Shown here piece by piece: positions 55,245 through 63,733 of a stretch of 64,000 nt of DNA (position 1 is the first letter of the stretch; every line of letters starts with the position of its first letter). The notes under the pieces were generated by a model. The model saw only the letters and a program-made list of their open reading frames with translations, was not told the origin of the DNA and searched no databases. This DNA comes from Geobacteraceae bacterium GWC2_55_20 (GTDB lineage Bacteria; Desulfobacterota; Desulfuromonadia; Geobacterales; Pseudopelobacteraceae), in the NCBI GenBank assembly GCA_001802125.1, contig MGZK01000149.1, positions 24,046-88,045 on the forward strand, in the 5' to 3' direction. Position numbers and translations under genes: made by a program.

Positions 55245-56135
55245 TTAATCAGAAATTGGGATGGTCAATCCTAAACCTTCTGGGGCAGCATAATCGTCTG
55301 ACCGGTCTCCACGATAATTTCCAGGTGTCCACATCCTGCTGTTTTCAATTATTTCTTCTTTTGTAAATTGGTGATCGAAAACTTCAACGTCACTCTCAGC
55401 GACTTTGATCAATCCTTTTTTTCTGAACTGTTCCAGCAGAAGTGGCGAAAACTTTTCCGTCTTGGTCTTAATTAATTCCCTTTCCATAGGAATTGCCATA
55501 CCACAATTATTGCAGAGGGCCTTCACCTGATCCTGAAACTGGACCGGGGCTTTTTTCCACCACCCATGTTCAACCGGCCATGCGTTAATACCCTCGTTCA
55601 GCAATGCATCCTGCGCACCGGCCACTTCACAGAAATACGCGCCAAAATGGTTTATAGTCGCGCACCATGTGTTCTGAACCCAACAGGCATCAATCAACTT
55701 GTTGCGCAACTGCTCATCAGGCACCACCTCTGATATTGCAACCGTCAGAGGTTGATGTTTGCACTTTTCAAGTTGTTCCTTATTATGCTCATTGTATGCA
55801 ATAAATCCAAATGTCAGGTCTATCATTTCCAAATGTGTCTGAAAATTTTTCCCGCCAGATGTCCACAAACCAAGCTTGTTACGATTAAATCGGGCTCTTA
55901 GCAAGCTGCACATCTCTTCAAAATCAGGATGCAGAAGGGGTTCACCACCGATGATGCCAATCTTTCCGGGCCAGATTCGCAAGGTATCCAAAGCGGTCTT
56001 GAACTGCTCAACTGTCATATGCCTTCTTTGATCCGGCCGTATGTGCCTGTTATAGCGGGAACAATACAGGCAGCTCATAAAACAATGATTCGTTATGTCA
56101 ATCTGAATTGTTTCTGATGAATAAATTGGCCTCAT
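55245..56135 (-). CDS. Radical SAM protein
   Basis: The 296-residue enzyme has QIDITNHCFMSCLYC (Cys18, 22 and 25), IGIIGGEPLLHPDFEEM and GLWTSGGKNF. Several later Cys residues (ACWVQNTWC, and CNNCGM) may bind an auxiliary cluster. It has no usual SPASM tail. Start MRPIYSSE follows GGGAGGTGGT; an ATG four codons earlier overlaps that site. It is followed by a GT2-like gene, so again radical SAM and glycosyltransferase are paired. Confidence 0.82.
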   Translation of the reverse strand: MRPIYSSETIQIDITNHCFMSCLYCSRYNRHIRPDQRRHMTVEQFKTALDTLRIWPGKIGIIGGEPLLHPDFEEMCSLLRARFNRNKLGLWTSGGKNFQTHLEMIDLTFGFIAYNEHNKEQLEKCKHQPLTVAISEVVPDEQLRNKLIDACWVQNTWCATINHFGAYFCEVAGAQDALLNEGINAWPVEHGWWKKAPVQFQDQVKALCNNCGMAIPMERELIKTKTEKFSPLLLEQFRKKGLIKVAESDVEVFDHQFTKEEIIENSRMWTPGNYRGDRSDDYAAPEGLGLTIPISD

Positions 56136-56194
56136 ACCACCTCCCAAAAAGTGTATGTCCTATTAGAGTTGAAACAAATACAGCATCCACAATT

Positions 56195-57358
56195 TTATGC
56201 TGTTGGCATATCCATGCTGCAGAAATTAGTTTTGACATATTCCTCATCGTACAATCCGACACTGCTTATCACACGCTGCTGGTCAAAACGTTCAGGACAT
56301 CTGAGTGCAAGGTAATAACCGACGATAACATCATAGTTATCGGACAATGCGGTCGATGTCGGATCCAGATTGGTGACCACGCCCAACCCGGACGGCTTGG
56401 CAGGAATGGTCATGATTTTCAGATCCGGCCTGAAGGCCTTCAGGCAGGGGATAATTCGCCAGACATCCCCGGTCCAGAAACCGGTGCAGCGCTCCCGCTC
56501 GGCAACTATCGGCGCTATCGGCAGACAGTCGTGGATTAGTATCACCGAGTCCTTCCGGGCATATTTCTCCAGGTTGATAAAATCCTTCAAAGCTTGTTCA
56601 AAAAGATGCATACCGTCGATAAAAGCCAGGTCAAAGGTATCCCGCCCCAGAACCTCCCGCAGATCATATTGCCTAAAGAAGTCGTCGCTCGTCAATGGGA
56701 AGAGCTTTGCCGGCCCATGCGGGCATACGAAATCCAGTTTTTCCCAATACCCCTGAAACGGATCGATTCCGATCGTCTTTGTGCCCGGTCCGGCAAGAGC
56801 CAGAGAACGACCGTGACCAATACCGATCTCGACATAATCGGCGGGCTTGAGCCATTGATGGAAATGTTGCAACCATGCGTAGTAATCGTCACCCGGCATT
56901 TGCTGCTCACACGCAATACTGAAGAGCCCTTCCTTTGCGATACCAGAGCCGGGAGCAAGCTCTTCAGCACGTTCATATGCTGTTTGTGCCCCGGAATAGT
57001 CAGCAAGTGCATTCAATGATCTTGCCAGAAGAAAGTAATGGAACGCAACTTCCGGCTTCAGCAATATGGCGGAATAAGCTGCTGCAGCGGCTGATCGGTA
57101 CTCACTGCGATGATACTGGATCAATCCGTGGAAAAAAAGAACCAGTGCCTGATGAGTCTGGGCTTCGAGCACCAGCCTCCAGGCATGCTCAACCTTTTTC
57201 TGTTCGCATCCGAATTTCTCGTAAAAATAAAGCGCTTCGAAAGCATGTTCATACCCATCAAGGGCTAAAGAATAATCGCCTGCATTTTGATAAGCGATTG
57301 ACTGGAGTATCTGTGCTTCAAGCTTAGCAAGCATATAATTGTTCATTGAATCGTCCAT
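56195..57358 (-). CDS. TPR protein with class I SAM methyltransferase domain
   Basis: Of 387 residues, about 10-165 form TPRs (YHYFLLARSLNALADYSGAQTAYERAEELAP pattern) and 165-380 form a SAM fold: YVEIGIGHGRSLALAG, IGIDPFQGYW, and FDLAFIDGMHLFEQALKDF, as in Methyltransf_24-type enzymes. The TPR plus enzyme layout is repeated across this island. ATG at 57346 is an alternative start. Confidence 0.78.
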   Translation of the reverse strand: MDDSMNNYMLAKLEAQILQSIAYQNAGDYSLALDGYEHAFEALYFYEKFGCEQKKVEHAWRLVLEAQTHQALVLFFHGLIQYHRSEYRSAAAAAYSAILLKPEVAFHYFLLARSLNALADYSGAQTAYERAEELAPGSGIAKEGLFSIACEQQMPGDDYYAWLQHFHQWLKPADYVEIGIGHGRSLALAGPGTKTIGIDPFQGYWEKLDFVCPHGPAKLFPLTSDDFFRQYDLREVLGRDTFDLAFIDGMHLFEQALKDFINLEKYARKDSVILIHDCLPIAPIVAERERCTGFWTGDVWRIIPCLKAFRPDLKIMTIPAKPSGLGVVTNLDPTSTALSDNYDVIVGYYLALRCPERFDQQRVISSVGLYDEEYVKTNFCSMDMPTA

Positions 57359-57378
57359 TCAATCCGTCTCACTGATAA

Positions 57379-59316
57379 TCAGACCTTTCTGGCCAGTATG
57401 TCGATATAGCGCCTGAGCGCCGAAAACCTGGTATCGTCCCTGAACCGCAATTCAGCTGCATCAAGCCATTTTTGTGCGTCATCAATTTGCCCGTCGTTTA
57501 GTAGTTTTTGGGCCTGATCTGTCACATACATAAAGAATCCGCTTTCCAGTAACCGGGGATTATTTTCCCGTGTCGCAATTCCACGCCATTTGTTGAGGAA
57601 CAGGCGGCGGTTCCGGAGCAGTATTTCTCCGGCGGTTTCTGCTTTTTCGTAGAAAGTGATTTCCCTCAGCGCCCTGATGCTGCCGCTCCAATGATGGTCG
57701 TAGGCCGAAGTCGGCACAATGTAATTTTTCAGGCAGGAACGTTTGATCTGCAGCCCCAAGTCCCATTCTTCGAAGTAGCAGGGTGTGAAACCATTCTCAA
57801 AGCGGATTATTTTTTCATTGAAGTGCTCAAGTTTTATGGCAAAAAAGAATCCTGATACCGCATCAACTTCTAAGGGCACGCTGAAGGAGCCCTTGTCGAA
57901 GTATGTGTAATCCTTTGCCAGCACGAAATCAAAGAAGCTGCCTTGTGGTCCGACACAGGCTGCATCGGGAATAAACAGGAGTGCCTGTTCAAGCGCATCC
58001 ACAGCCTGCCGTTCAACATGAAGGTCGGCATTCAGGATAAACACAGTCGGAGTGACTGCCATCTCCAGCCCCAGATTCCACGCGCGGGCTACACCGATAT
58101 TATGTTTCATGACGGCATAACGGGTGATCCGAGGATGATCTTTCAGATGTTCGGCCACCTCCTGGCCGTTGAAGATGACAATCACGTCACCTTCAACATC
58201 TTCCAGGTCGCCAAGCAGCGTGAGTATGTTGTATTCACTGGCTGGAGACATATCCAGCACAGGGATAACGAAACTCCTCCGGGAACTGCTTATGCAAATA
58301 CTTGACATGATATCGGCATCGATGGCGGACACTCCTGCAAGTGACCGGTCTCTCAGTTCCTTCGCCGAAAAAGTGTCCGGCTTCCCATTCAAAGCAACTT
58401 CCATCAGATCTTCAACTCGGTGACCGTACGTATGGGCATTGTGGGCCAGGCGCTGGCCACGGACTGCAATCTGTTCTCGCAATTCTTCATTAGCCAGATA
58501 AAAAGAGGCAAATTCGCAGATATTACTGTCACTATAAACAGCATAATCTTCACCATCTCTGAACAGTTCGTCCTGTCCGCTGTTTCTGGCCATATCGGTC
58601 AGGAGCATCGTCCCGGTTGACATGACCTCAAACACACGCATGTTAAGATCATTTCTTACAGCCTCATTAAAGACAATCCGTGACCGGGAGAAGAGCCTGA
58701 CCATGTCGTCCCAGAAGCATCGTTCATAATGTACCGGAATCTGGCTGGCCAGTTCCGTAAGAAGTGCTTCTCGCCGGGAGCCGGCCATTATACCGCCGAC
58801 AAATCCTACATCATGGATTTTAGGTTCATCATATCGATGGTGAACTTCCGGGTCGCAACCCAACGGTAACCAATACGTATTCATACCCAGTTTACGAAAA
58901 TCATCCAGATATTCCCGCTGGGCAATGAAAACCTGATCAAACTGTCTGGCCCATTCCAGATGCATCGGCAGATTCAGATGGCTGTCAATCAGGTAGCAGA
59001 CTTTCGGGCAGGGCAGGGTATTGAGATTCAAAGGATAATAGCCGTGTACCGACTCGATCCAGATGTAAAGATCCGGTCGATCGGCTGGAGTGGTATCAGC
59101 AACAAGCTGTTCCATGTCGGGATTTCCACCGGTGGATATATCCTGATCATTGAGCGGCAGATTCATGTTCTGCAACTGCCATTTTTCAATCAATTCGTGC
59201 GGGAGCGTGGGACCGATTGTGGTAGTGCGACAGCGTTTCCTGAGCGCTCTTTCAAAGTAGACGGCCGTGGTAACCGGATAGGCAACGTAAGCCAGCCAGA
59301 CATGCAGATTATTCAT
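57379..59316 (-). CDS. Fusion of CgeB-like GT and GT2 glycosyltransferase
   Basis: Residues 1-310 of 645 fit a CgeB/Glyco_trans_1_2 protein (VCYLIDSHLNLPMHLEWARQFDQVF, HDVGFVGGIMAGSRREALL, LNMRVFEVMSTGTMLLTDMA). Residues 345-580 fit GT2 (FVIPVLDMSPASEYNILTLL, NIGVARAWNLGLEMAVTPTVFILNADLHVE and YFEEWDLGLQIK). The C terminus has TPR-like helices. A bifunctional enzyme could add two sugars in order. It follows the small methyltransferase by 30 bases. Confidence 0.8.
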   Translation of the reverse strand: MNNLHVWLAYVAYPVTTAVYFERALRKRCRTTTIGPTLPHELIEKWQLQNMNLPLNDQDISTGGNPDMEQLVADTTPADRPDLYIWIESVHGYYPLNLNTLPCPKVCYLIDSHLNLPMHLEWARQFDQVFIAQREYLDDFRKLGMNTYWLPLGCDPEVHHRYDEPKIHDVGFVGGIMAGSRREALLTELASQIPVHYERCFWDDMVRLFSRSRIVFNEAVRNDLNMRVFEVMSTGTMLLTDMARNSGQDELFRDGEDYAVYSDSNICEFASFYLANEELREQIAVRGQRLAHNAHTYGHRVEDLMEVALNGKPDTFSAKELRDRSLAGVSAIDADIMSSICISSSRRSFVIPVLDMSPASEYNILTLLGDLEDVEGDVIVIFNGQEVAEHLKDHPRITRYAVMKHNIGVARAWNLGLEMAVTPTVFILNADLHVERQAVDALEQALLFIPDAACVGPQGSFFDFVLAKDYTYFDKGSFSVPLEVDAVSGFFFAIKLEHFNEKIIRFENGFTPCYFEEWDLGLQIKRSCLKNYIVPTSAYDHHWSGSIRALREITFYEKAETAGEILLRNRRLFLNKWRGIATRENNPRLLESGFFMYVTDQAQKLLNDGQIDDAQKWLDAAELRFRDDTRFSALRRYIDILARKV

Positions 59317-59346
59317 TGGATCCAGTCCTTGTCCTGCAGCAGATAT

Positions 59347-59973
59347 TTATGAAGGCTTTGAGCAGACAAAACCCCAATACTCGTCCATTCCCATCGGGGT
59401 TGGAAAAGTATAACGCCCTTCATGGCGAATAATGAAACCACAGCGGCCGAGTAACGAAGTCCAGGCACCATGGCCAAGAACGCTGTAGTGGTTCGGATTG
59501 GTCTCATGATGGCATGAAGTCTCCGGGGCTGGCACTTCCAGGTAGAGCGTCCCTCCATGTGACAATACGCGGGCAAACTCTGTTAATGTAAAGTAAGGGA
59601 ATATGCTGTGTTCAATTACATGACGTGCCCAGACAAAATCAAATGATCCCTCGGGAAATTCGAGGAAAGACTGGTCCATCTTGCGTACGTCATGTCCTTT
59701 TTCCCGGCAGATGCGCACATCTTCGTCGTTCAGGGTAATGCCTATTGCAGACAAAAAACCTTTACTCCTGAAAACATCCAGGGCTGGTCCCTGGCCACAG
59801 CCAATATCGAGGATGCGGGCATCCGGATTAATGCCAAACTGGGTAATGAGAGTTTCAAGTACTTGTGAAGTGATTTCGGAGTGAACAATATAAGGTGATT
59901 CAGGATACGTTTCGCTCTCTATCCTGGTAATAAACGAGACAAGGCGAGCAAGCTGGTTATTGTTGAGATCCAT
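59347..59973 (-). CDS. Class I SAM-dependent methyltransferase
   Basis: The 208-residue enzyme has motif I ILDIGCGQGPALDVFRSKG, FDFVWARHVIEHSIFPYFTL and LSHGGTLYLEVPAPE, matching Methyltransf_11/23-type enzymes. It lies between a GT4 and a CgeB-GT2 fusion, so it probably methylates a sugar of the same glycan. Length is typical. Substrate is unknown. Confidence 0.85.
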   Translation of the reverse strand: MDLNNNQLARLVSFITRIESETYPESPYIVHSEITSQVLETLITQFGINPDARILDIGCGQGPALDVFRSKGFLSAIGITLNDEDVRICREKGHDVRKMDQSFLEFPEGSFDFVWARHVIEHSIFPYFTLTEFARVLSHGGTLYLEVPAPETSCHHETNPNHYSVLGHGAWTSLLGRCGFIIRHEGRYTFPTPMGMDEYWGFVCSKPS

Positions 59974-60007
59974 CAGATACCCCTGTAGATTGACCCATGT
60001 TTATCAG

Positions 60008-61087
60008 CTAGTTGCCAAAGAGTGTAGAATAATTGATTTGCCCGGATGATTGCAATTTAGCCGCAACTTCCGTTCCTATCGCGTGAAATTCCCGCGCCGC
60101 CTTTTCCCAAGACAGTCCTTTCATGGCATTTGCGGCAATCAGCCCTTTTTGTTCGCAGACATCCCGGTTTTGATAGGCAAATTCCAATTGTTCAATCGTC
60201 TCTTCCACTGAAGCCTCGTGCCAGACCGCCGAAGGTTGGCCTGCCACATCCTTGATCAGAATCGGCGAATAACTTGTCAAAGGGAAGGCGTTCTGAGCGG
60301 TGATCACATCGGCATGCCCGGTGGCATCGCTGGCAATTACGGTACGGCCGCAGGCCATGTACTCACACATGACCATATTATTGCCACCTTCACAACGGTT
60401 GGGGAAAATACCGATGTCAGTCTGCCGGTAAATCTGTCCGACCAGCGTGTTGTCGATCAGCGGCGCAAGATAGACACGTTCTGGTGGGATGCCATTATCA
60501 TGGAGAGTACGTTGCAGGATGGTCATGCAATCTTCGTCTGAAGGATTGAATGTGATATGTTGTGATTGGGCCATCGTCGCAAGCGAGAAGGGCCACTGAT
60601 TGATCCAGGAGCAGGCCAGGCAGGCATCATCGTGGCGCTGCATAAAGACACGCATGGCGGCTATAACCAGGTCCTGGCCTTTGCGGTATTCAAATTTGCC
60701 GCCGGAGAACACAATGAAACGTCCATCTTCCTCACGGGAAGGCGCTGGGTTAAAATTGACAGGATCGATGCCCTGGAGAATAGTTGAGGTACTGCGGACA
60801 CCACCGATTCTAAGCTGGTACTCACACCAGGAGGAACCGGCCACGATGAAGTCCCACTCCCTGGCGGCCCGGCGGGTATGACGTAATACCTCGATATCAT
60901 TCTCGAAAAAACAGTATCCAATGTTTATCCGGTTCCAATCTGCAGGATTCATCGGGTGAAAATCATGTCCACCGATGCAGTGGAGGGTGACTCCTTCAAT
61001 ATGCGGGAGCCTGGCAATCTCTCTGGTCAAGTACTCGCCGGCAATCCCCCAGCCATGCGCCCGGCCGCTGGGCATTGAAACCTTCAT
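60008..61087 (-). CDS. GT4 glycosyltransferase
   Basis: The 359-residue GT-B enzyme begins MKVSMPSGRAHGWGIAGEYL and has FIVFSGGKFEYRKGQDLVIAAMRVF and the donor-site GIFPNRCEGGNNMVMCEYMACGRTVIASDATGHADVI. The EGGNNMVMCEYMACG stretch is the family 4 EX7E pattern. It begins two bases after the TPR gene, so the pair is coupled. A role in flagellin glycan assembly is inferred from the FliA-type promoters upstream. Confidence 0.88.
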   Translation of the reverse strand: MKVSMPSGRAHGWGIAGEYLTREIARLPHIEGVTLHCIGGHDFHPMNPADWNRINIGYCFFENDIEVLRHTRRAAREWDFIVAGSSWCEYQLRIGGVRSTSTILQGIDPVNFNPAPSREEDGRFIVFSGGKFEYRKGQDLVIAAMRVFMQRHDDACLACSWINQWPFSLATMAQSQHITFNPSDEDCMTILQRTLHDNGIPPERVYLAPLIDNTLVGQIYRQTDIGIFPNRCEGGNNMVMCEYMACGRTVIASDATGHADVITAQNAFPLTSYSPILIKDVAGQPSAVWHEASVEETIEQLEFAYQNRDVCEQKGLIAANAMKGLSWEKAAREFHAIGTEVAAKLQSSGQINYSTLFGN

Positions 61088-61089
61088 CC

Positions 61090-62253
61090 TCAGGCTCTTG
61101 CCTTACCGGCTGCTTCCATCTCCTTTATGGCACTTTGAGCATCGCGGTCCCACGGCTGCAGCGTAAGAACTCTCTCCAGGAAAAAGCGGGCATCGGATTC
61201 GTTTCCGAGAGTCTGACAGATAGAAGCGATCGCTTTAAGAAGTTCGATATCCTGGGGGGCTTTGGCCTGAAGACGGACATATATGGCCAAAGCTGCCTCA
61301 AAGTCATAGAATTCTATGTAGAGCAGATCCGCCAGATTTTTTTGGAAAACTTTATTTGCAGGTTGAAGTCTAGCAGCTTCTTCATGGTGGTATCTGGATT
61401 TCTGGAGATTGCCCTTCTTCTGGTAGAGAACTCCAAGATCATTGTGGGCAAGAGCAAAACCTTTATCCTGACCCAGCAGTTTTTCAAGAGTAGTGATGGC
61501 ATCGTCATACTTACCAGCATTGGCAAGCTGCAGTGCTTCCCGGTAAAGTTCTTCCGAAGATAGCGTGGGTTCCGGCGAAAGTGTAGGGACAACACTTTGA
61601 TATTGAGGTGTTGCAACAGCAGAAGCGACTGCAGTAGGCTGTTCTGTTACTCTGAACAGGTCTTTAAACGGCTTGGCAGGAGGCACACAAGAAGACTGTT
61701 CAGTTCTCAGACCATATACAGACGGCTGCTGCGTGATCTGCATTGCATCTGGTAAAGCCGATGCAGAGGGCGCCAATTGTTTTAGAGCCTGCTGTGCCTC
61801 CTGATTGCCTGTATCAAGCTGTAATGTGCGGGTAAAGTACTGCCGTGCCTGCTCTTTTCGACCAATCTGCAGACTTATCGATCCTAGCGCATTAAGCGCC
61901 TCGATATCGAAGGGGTTGTCCTTGAGAATATCAAGGTATGTGTGTATAGCATCACCGGTCCATTCAAGCTCGACAAAATAAAAATCAGCCAGATTTTTGC
62001 GATAGGTGATGTTTGCAGGGTCCAGCTTGTGGGCTTTTTCGTAATGAGCCAATGCCTTGAGTGAGTTTCCGGTCTGATAATACATGACCGCCAAGTCGTT
62101 GTGCGTCCTTGCGAAATCAGGATAAATCTTCAGGAAATCTTTCAGATGCCTGATTCCCTCGTCCACCTCGACTTCACGGACTTCCGAAAGAATCCTCTCA
62201 TACGTTGCAGCTCCTTCGATTAGAATCAGGTTCTGATTGGCTGATTGTTGCAT
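61090..62253 (-). CDS. Tetratricopeptide-repeat protein
   Basis: The 387-residue protein has two TPR blocks (about 30-155 and 235-380; for example HNDLAVMYYQTGNSLKALAHYEKAHKLDP and HNDLGVLYQKKGNLQKSRYHHEEAARLQP) that resemble each other, joined by a Pro/Gln/Ser-rich linker (about 160-225). It has no signal peptide or catalytic domain. It may be a scaffold for the island's enzymes. A sigma-28-like promoter lies directly upstream, and a GT4 gene follows two bases after. Confidence 0.82.
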   Translation of the reverse strand: MQQSANQNLILIEGAATYERILSEVREVEVDEGIRHLKDFLKIYPDFARTHNDLAVMYYQTGNSLKALAHYEKAHKLDPANITYRKNLADFYFVELEWTGDAIHTYLDILKDNPFDIEALNALGSISLQIGRKEQARQYFTRTLQLDTGNQEAQQALKQLAPSASALPDAMQITQQPSVYGLRTEQSSCVPPAKPFKDLFRVTEQPTAVASAVATPQYQSVVPTLSPEPTLSSEELYREALQLANAGKYDDAITTLEKLLGQDKGFALAHNDLGVLYQKKGNLQKSRYHHEEAARLQPANKVFQKNLADLLYIEFYDFEAALAIYVRLQAKAPQDIELLKAIASICQTLGNESDARFFLERVLTLQPWDRDAQSAIKEMEAAGKARA

Positions 62254-62297
62254 AGGCCCTCGCAGTAATGTTTAATGGGTACTTGTATAATTAAAAG

Positions 62298-62324
62298 TTT
62301 TCGGAATTTCAACATAAAACCTTA
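62298..62324 (-). promoter_or_regulatory. Candidate sigma-28 promoter for the TPR/GT4 genes
   Basis: On the minus strand TAAGGTTT and TCCGAAAA are 11 bases apart (7/8 and 6/8 to the FliA consensus). It overlaps the stop codon of the preceding gene and lies 45 bases upstream of the TPR gene start. Confidence 0.45.
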
Positions 62325-63497
62325 GAAAGCCTTCAATGCGGCGCCGTCAATCTGGTCACCGGCCGTATCCATCTGTCTGCCCGAAGCATCAGTTCCGGAA
62401 AACTTGAATACCAGGTGCGACGGATCAATGGTGGCATTTCCTGCCGCGTTTTGCTGGACGGTAAATGTCACGCTCGCTTGACGGGTCTCCGGATTGTAGC
62501 TGACAAAGGTAGGAACTGATGGAATGGCGGCCTCGCGACCGCCGGCCTGTGATATGTAATACCCGGCATCGGTGCTGTTTGCCCTTGAAATCTCCCAGTT
62601 GGATGGATTCATCACCGAGGTCATATCCATATCGTTATTAAACTGGATCGCCACCGAAATCTGTGTGGTTGCACTGGGTGTAAGCAGTGAAGGATCAAGC
62701 ATCCAGAGGGGTGTTGCCGGGCCGAGGAGTTGGTTGAAATTACGATTGGCGTTCTGGTCCATATACACCATCTGCGGCTTTTCCAGAATGAACTGGAGAT
62801 CTTCGGCCAATGACGAACCAGCGGTTTGCAGGATTGAAAGCTGTTTCTGGGCTTCTTCCGTTTTGCCAAGCGCATCAAAGGCGACTCCAAGCTCGTAATT
62901 GGCATCGGGAAAGCTTTTTTTGATGGAAAGGGACTTCTGCAGGTTTGCCGCTGCATCCTCATAATTGCCCTGTTTATTCTGCACCATGCCAAGTGCGTAA
63001 AACACGTTGCCGTCATTGGGCGATATTTTCTGGACCTTGTTGAATTGCGCCACCGCTTCATTCAAGCGATCCGTGTTTGAGTACTGAAGCCCGAGGGTAT
63101 AATCCGGAAGGGGATTGGTTGGATCAAGCCGGGCCGCGGCCTTTAACTCCTTTTCCGAATCGGAGTACTGTTTGGCCTGTATATAAGCGTTGGCCAGATT
63201 GACGTGGGCATCCACAGAGGTGGGCTGTCCCTGGACGATAGTCTTGAATGCCTTGATGGCTTCGAAGTTGTCACCCTTGGCAAGATAGAGCTTGGCGATA
63301 TATGTCTGGGCGGTGGAGTTTTGAGGATCGAAGGCGAGAGCCTGCTTGAACGACTTGAGAGCTTCTTCGTTCTTGTTGTCCTGAAGATAGGCTGCGGCCC
63401 GCAGTATTGAATACTGGGCCAGCTGCGAGCGCTGGGAGCTGGTATCCTGCCCCAGCACCGCCAAGGGGTCGTTGCCGGAATTGAATAAGTCGGCCAT
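62322..63497 (-). CDS. TPR protein with C-terminal beta-sandwich-like domain
   Basis: Of 391 residues, about 25-240 form six TPRs (for example KSFKQALAFDPQNSTAQTYIAKLYLAKGD). The rest (about 265-391) looks like an Ig-like or SbsA-type beta domain: ATTQISVAIQFNNDMDMTSVMNPSNWEI, then ASVTFTVQQNAAGNATI. The N terminus MADLFNSGNDPLAVLG has no signal peptide. A sigma-28-like promoter precedes it, which puts it in the flagellar regulon. Possible roles are a filament-associated protein or a flagellin handling factor. Confidence 0.72.
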   Translation of the reverse strand: MADLFNSGNDPLAVLGQDTSSQRSQLAQYSILRAAAYLQDNKNEEALKSFKQALAFDPQNSTAQTYIAKLYLAKGDNFEAIKAFKTIVQGQPTSVDAHVNLANAYIQAKQYSDSEKELKAAARLDPTNPLPDYTLGLQYSNTDRLNEAVAQFNKVQKISPNDGNVFYALGMVQNKQGNYEDAAANLQKSLSIKKSFPDANYELGVAFDALGKTEEAQKQLSILQTAGSSLAEDLQFILEKPQMVYMDQNANRNFNQLLGPATPLWMLDPSLLTPSATTQISVAIQFNNDMDMTSVMNPSNWEISRANSTDAGYYISQAGGREAAIPSVPTFVSYNPETRQASVTFTVQQNAAGNATIDPSHLVFKFSGTDASGRQMDTAGDQIDGAALKAF

Positions 63498-63530
63498 GTC
63501 ACTTCTCCCGAAACAGTTTGATACTCTATA

Positions 63531-63557
63531 CTATCGGTATTTTTTCAATCTTGTTTA
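63531..63557 (-). promoter_or_regulatory. Candidate sigma-28 promoter of the TPR gene at 62322
   Basis: On the minus strand TAAACAAG and ACCGATAG are separated by 11 bases. The CCGATA core and TAAA match the FliA consensus. It lies 34 bases upstream of the ATG. Confidence 0.6.
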
Positions 63558-63580
63558 GAAAACTTGCATAAATACATTAT

Positions 63581-63597
63581 ATTCCAGGCCATGGAAT
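63581..63597. promoter_or_regulatory. Inverted repeat upstream of a flagellar-type promoter
   Basis: ATTCCA and TGGAAT flank a 5-base centre just upstream of the sigma-28-like promoter. It could be an operator; no T-run, so not a terminator. The rest of the 236-base gap between 63498 and 63733 has no convincing gene. Confidence 0.25.
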
Positions 63598-63733
63598 CAT
63601 GCCACCCATAACAGGCCGACTGCGCCTTCAGCTGCTCCGTGGAGCTTTGTCCCTATTCGGCAATTCAACGGATCTTATTGGCCTGGCGGGAGATCTTTTT
63701 GGGTAAACTCTTTGCCAGCCACATGGGCGGCGG

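Noticed and set aside
63583..63604. Sigma-54 promoter-like sequence (TGGCATGATTCCATGG on the minus strand)
   Set aside because: The -24 GG is present but there is no GC at the -12 position; the nearby sigma-28-like site fits better.
63599..63709. Plus-strand frame of about 36 codons in the gap before the sigma-54 activator
   Set aside because: No ribosome site, no motif, and in an otherwise non-coding control region.
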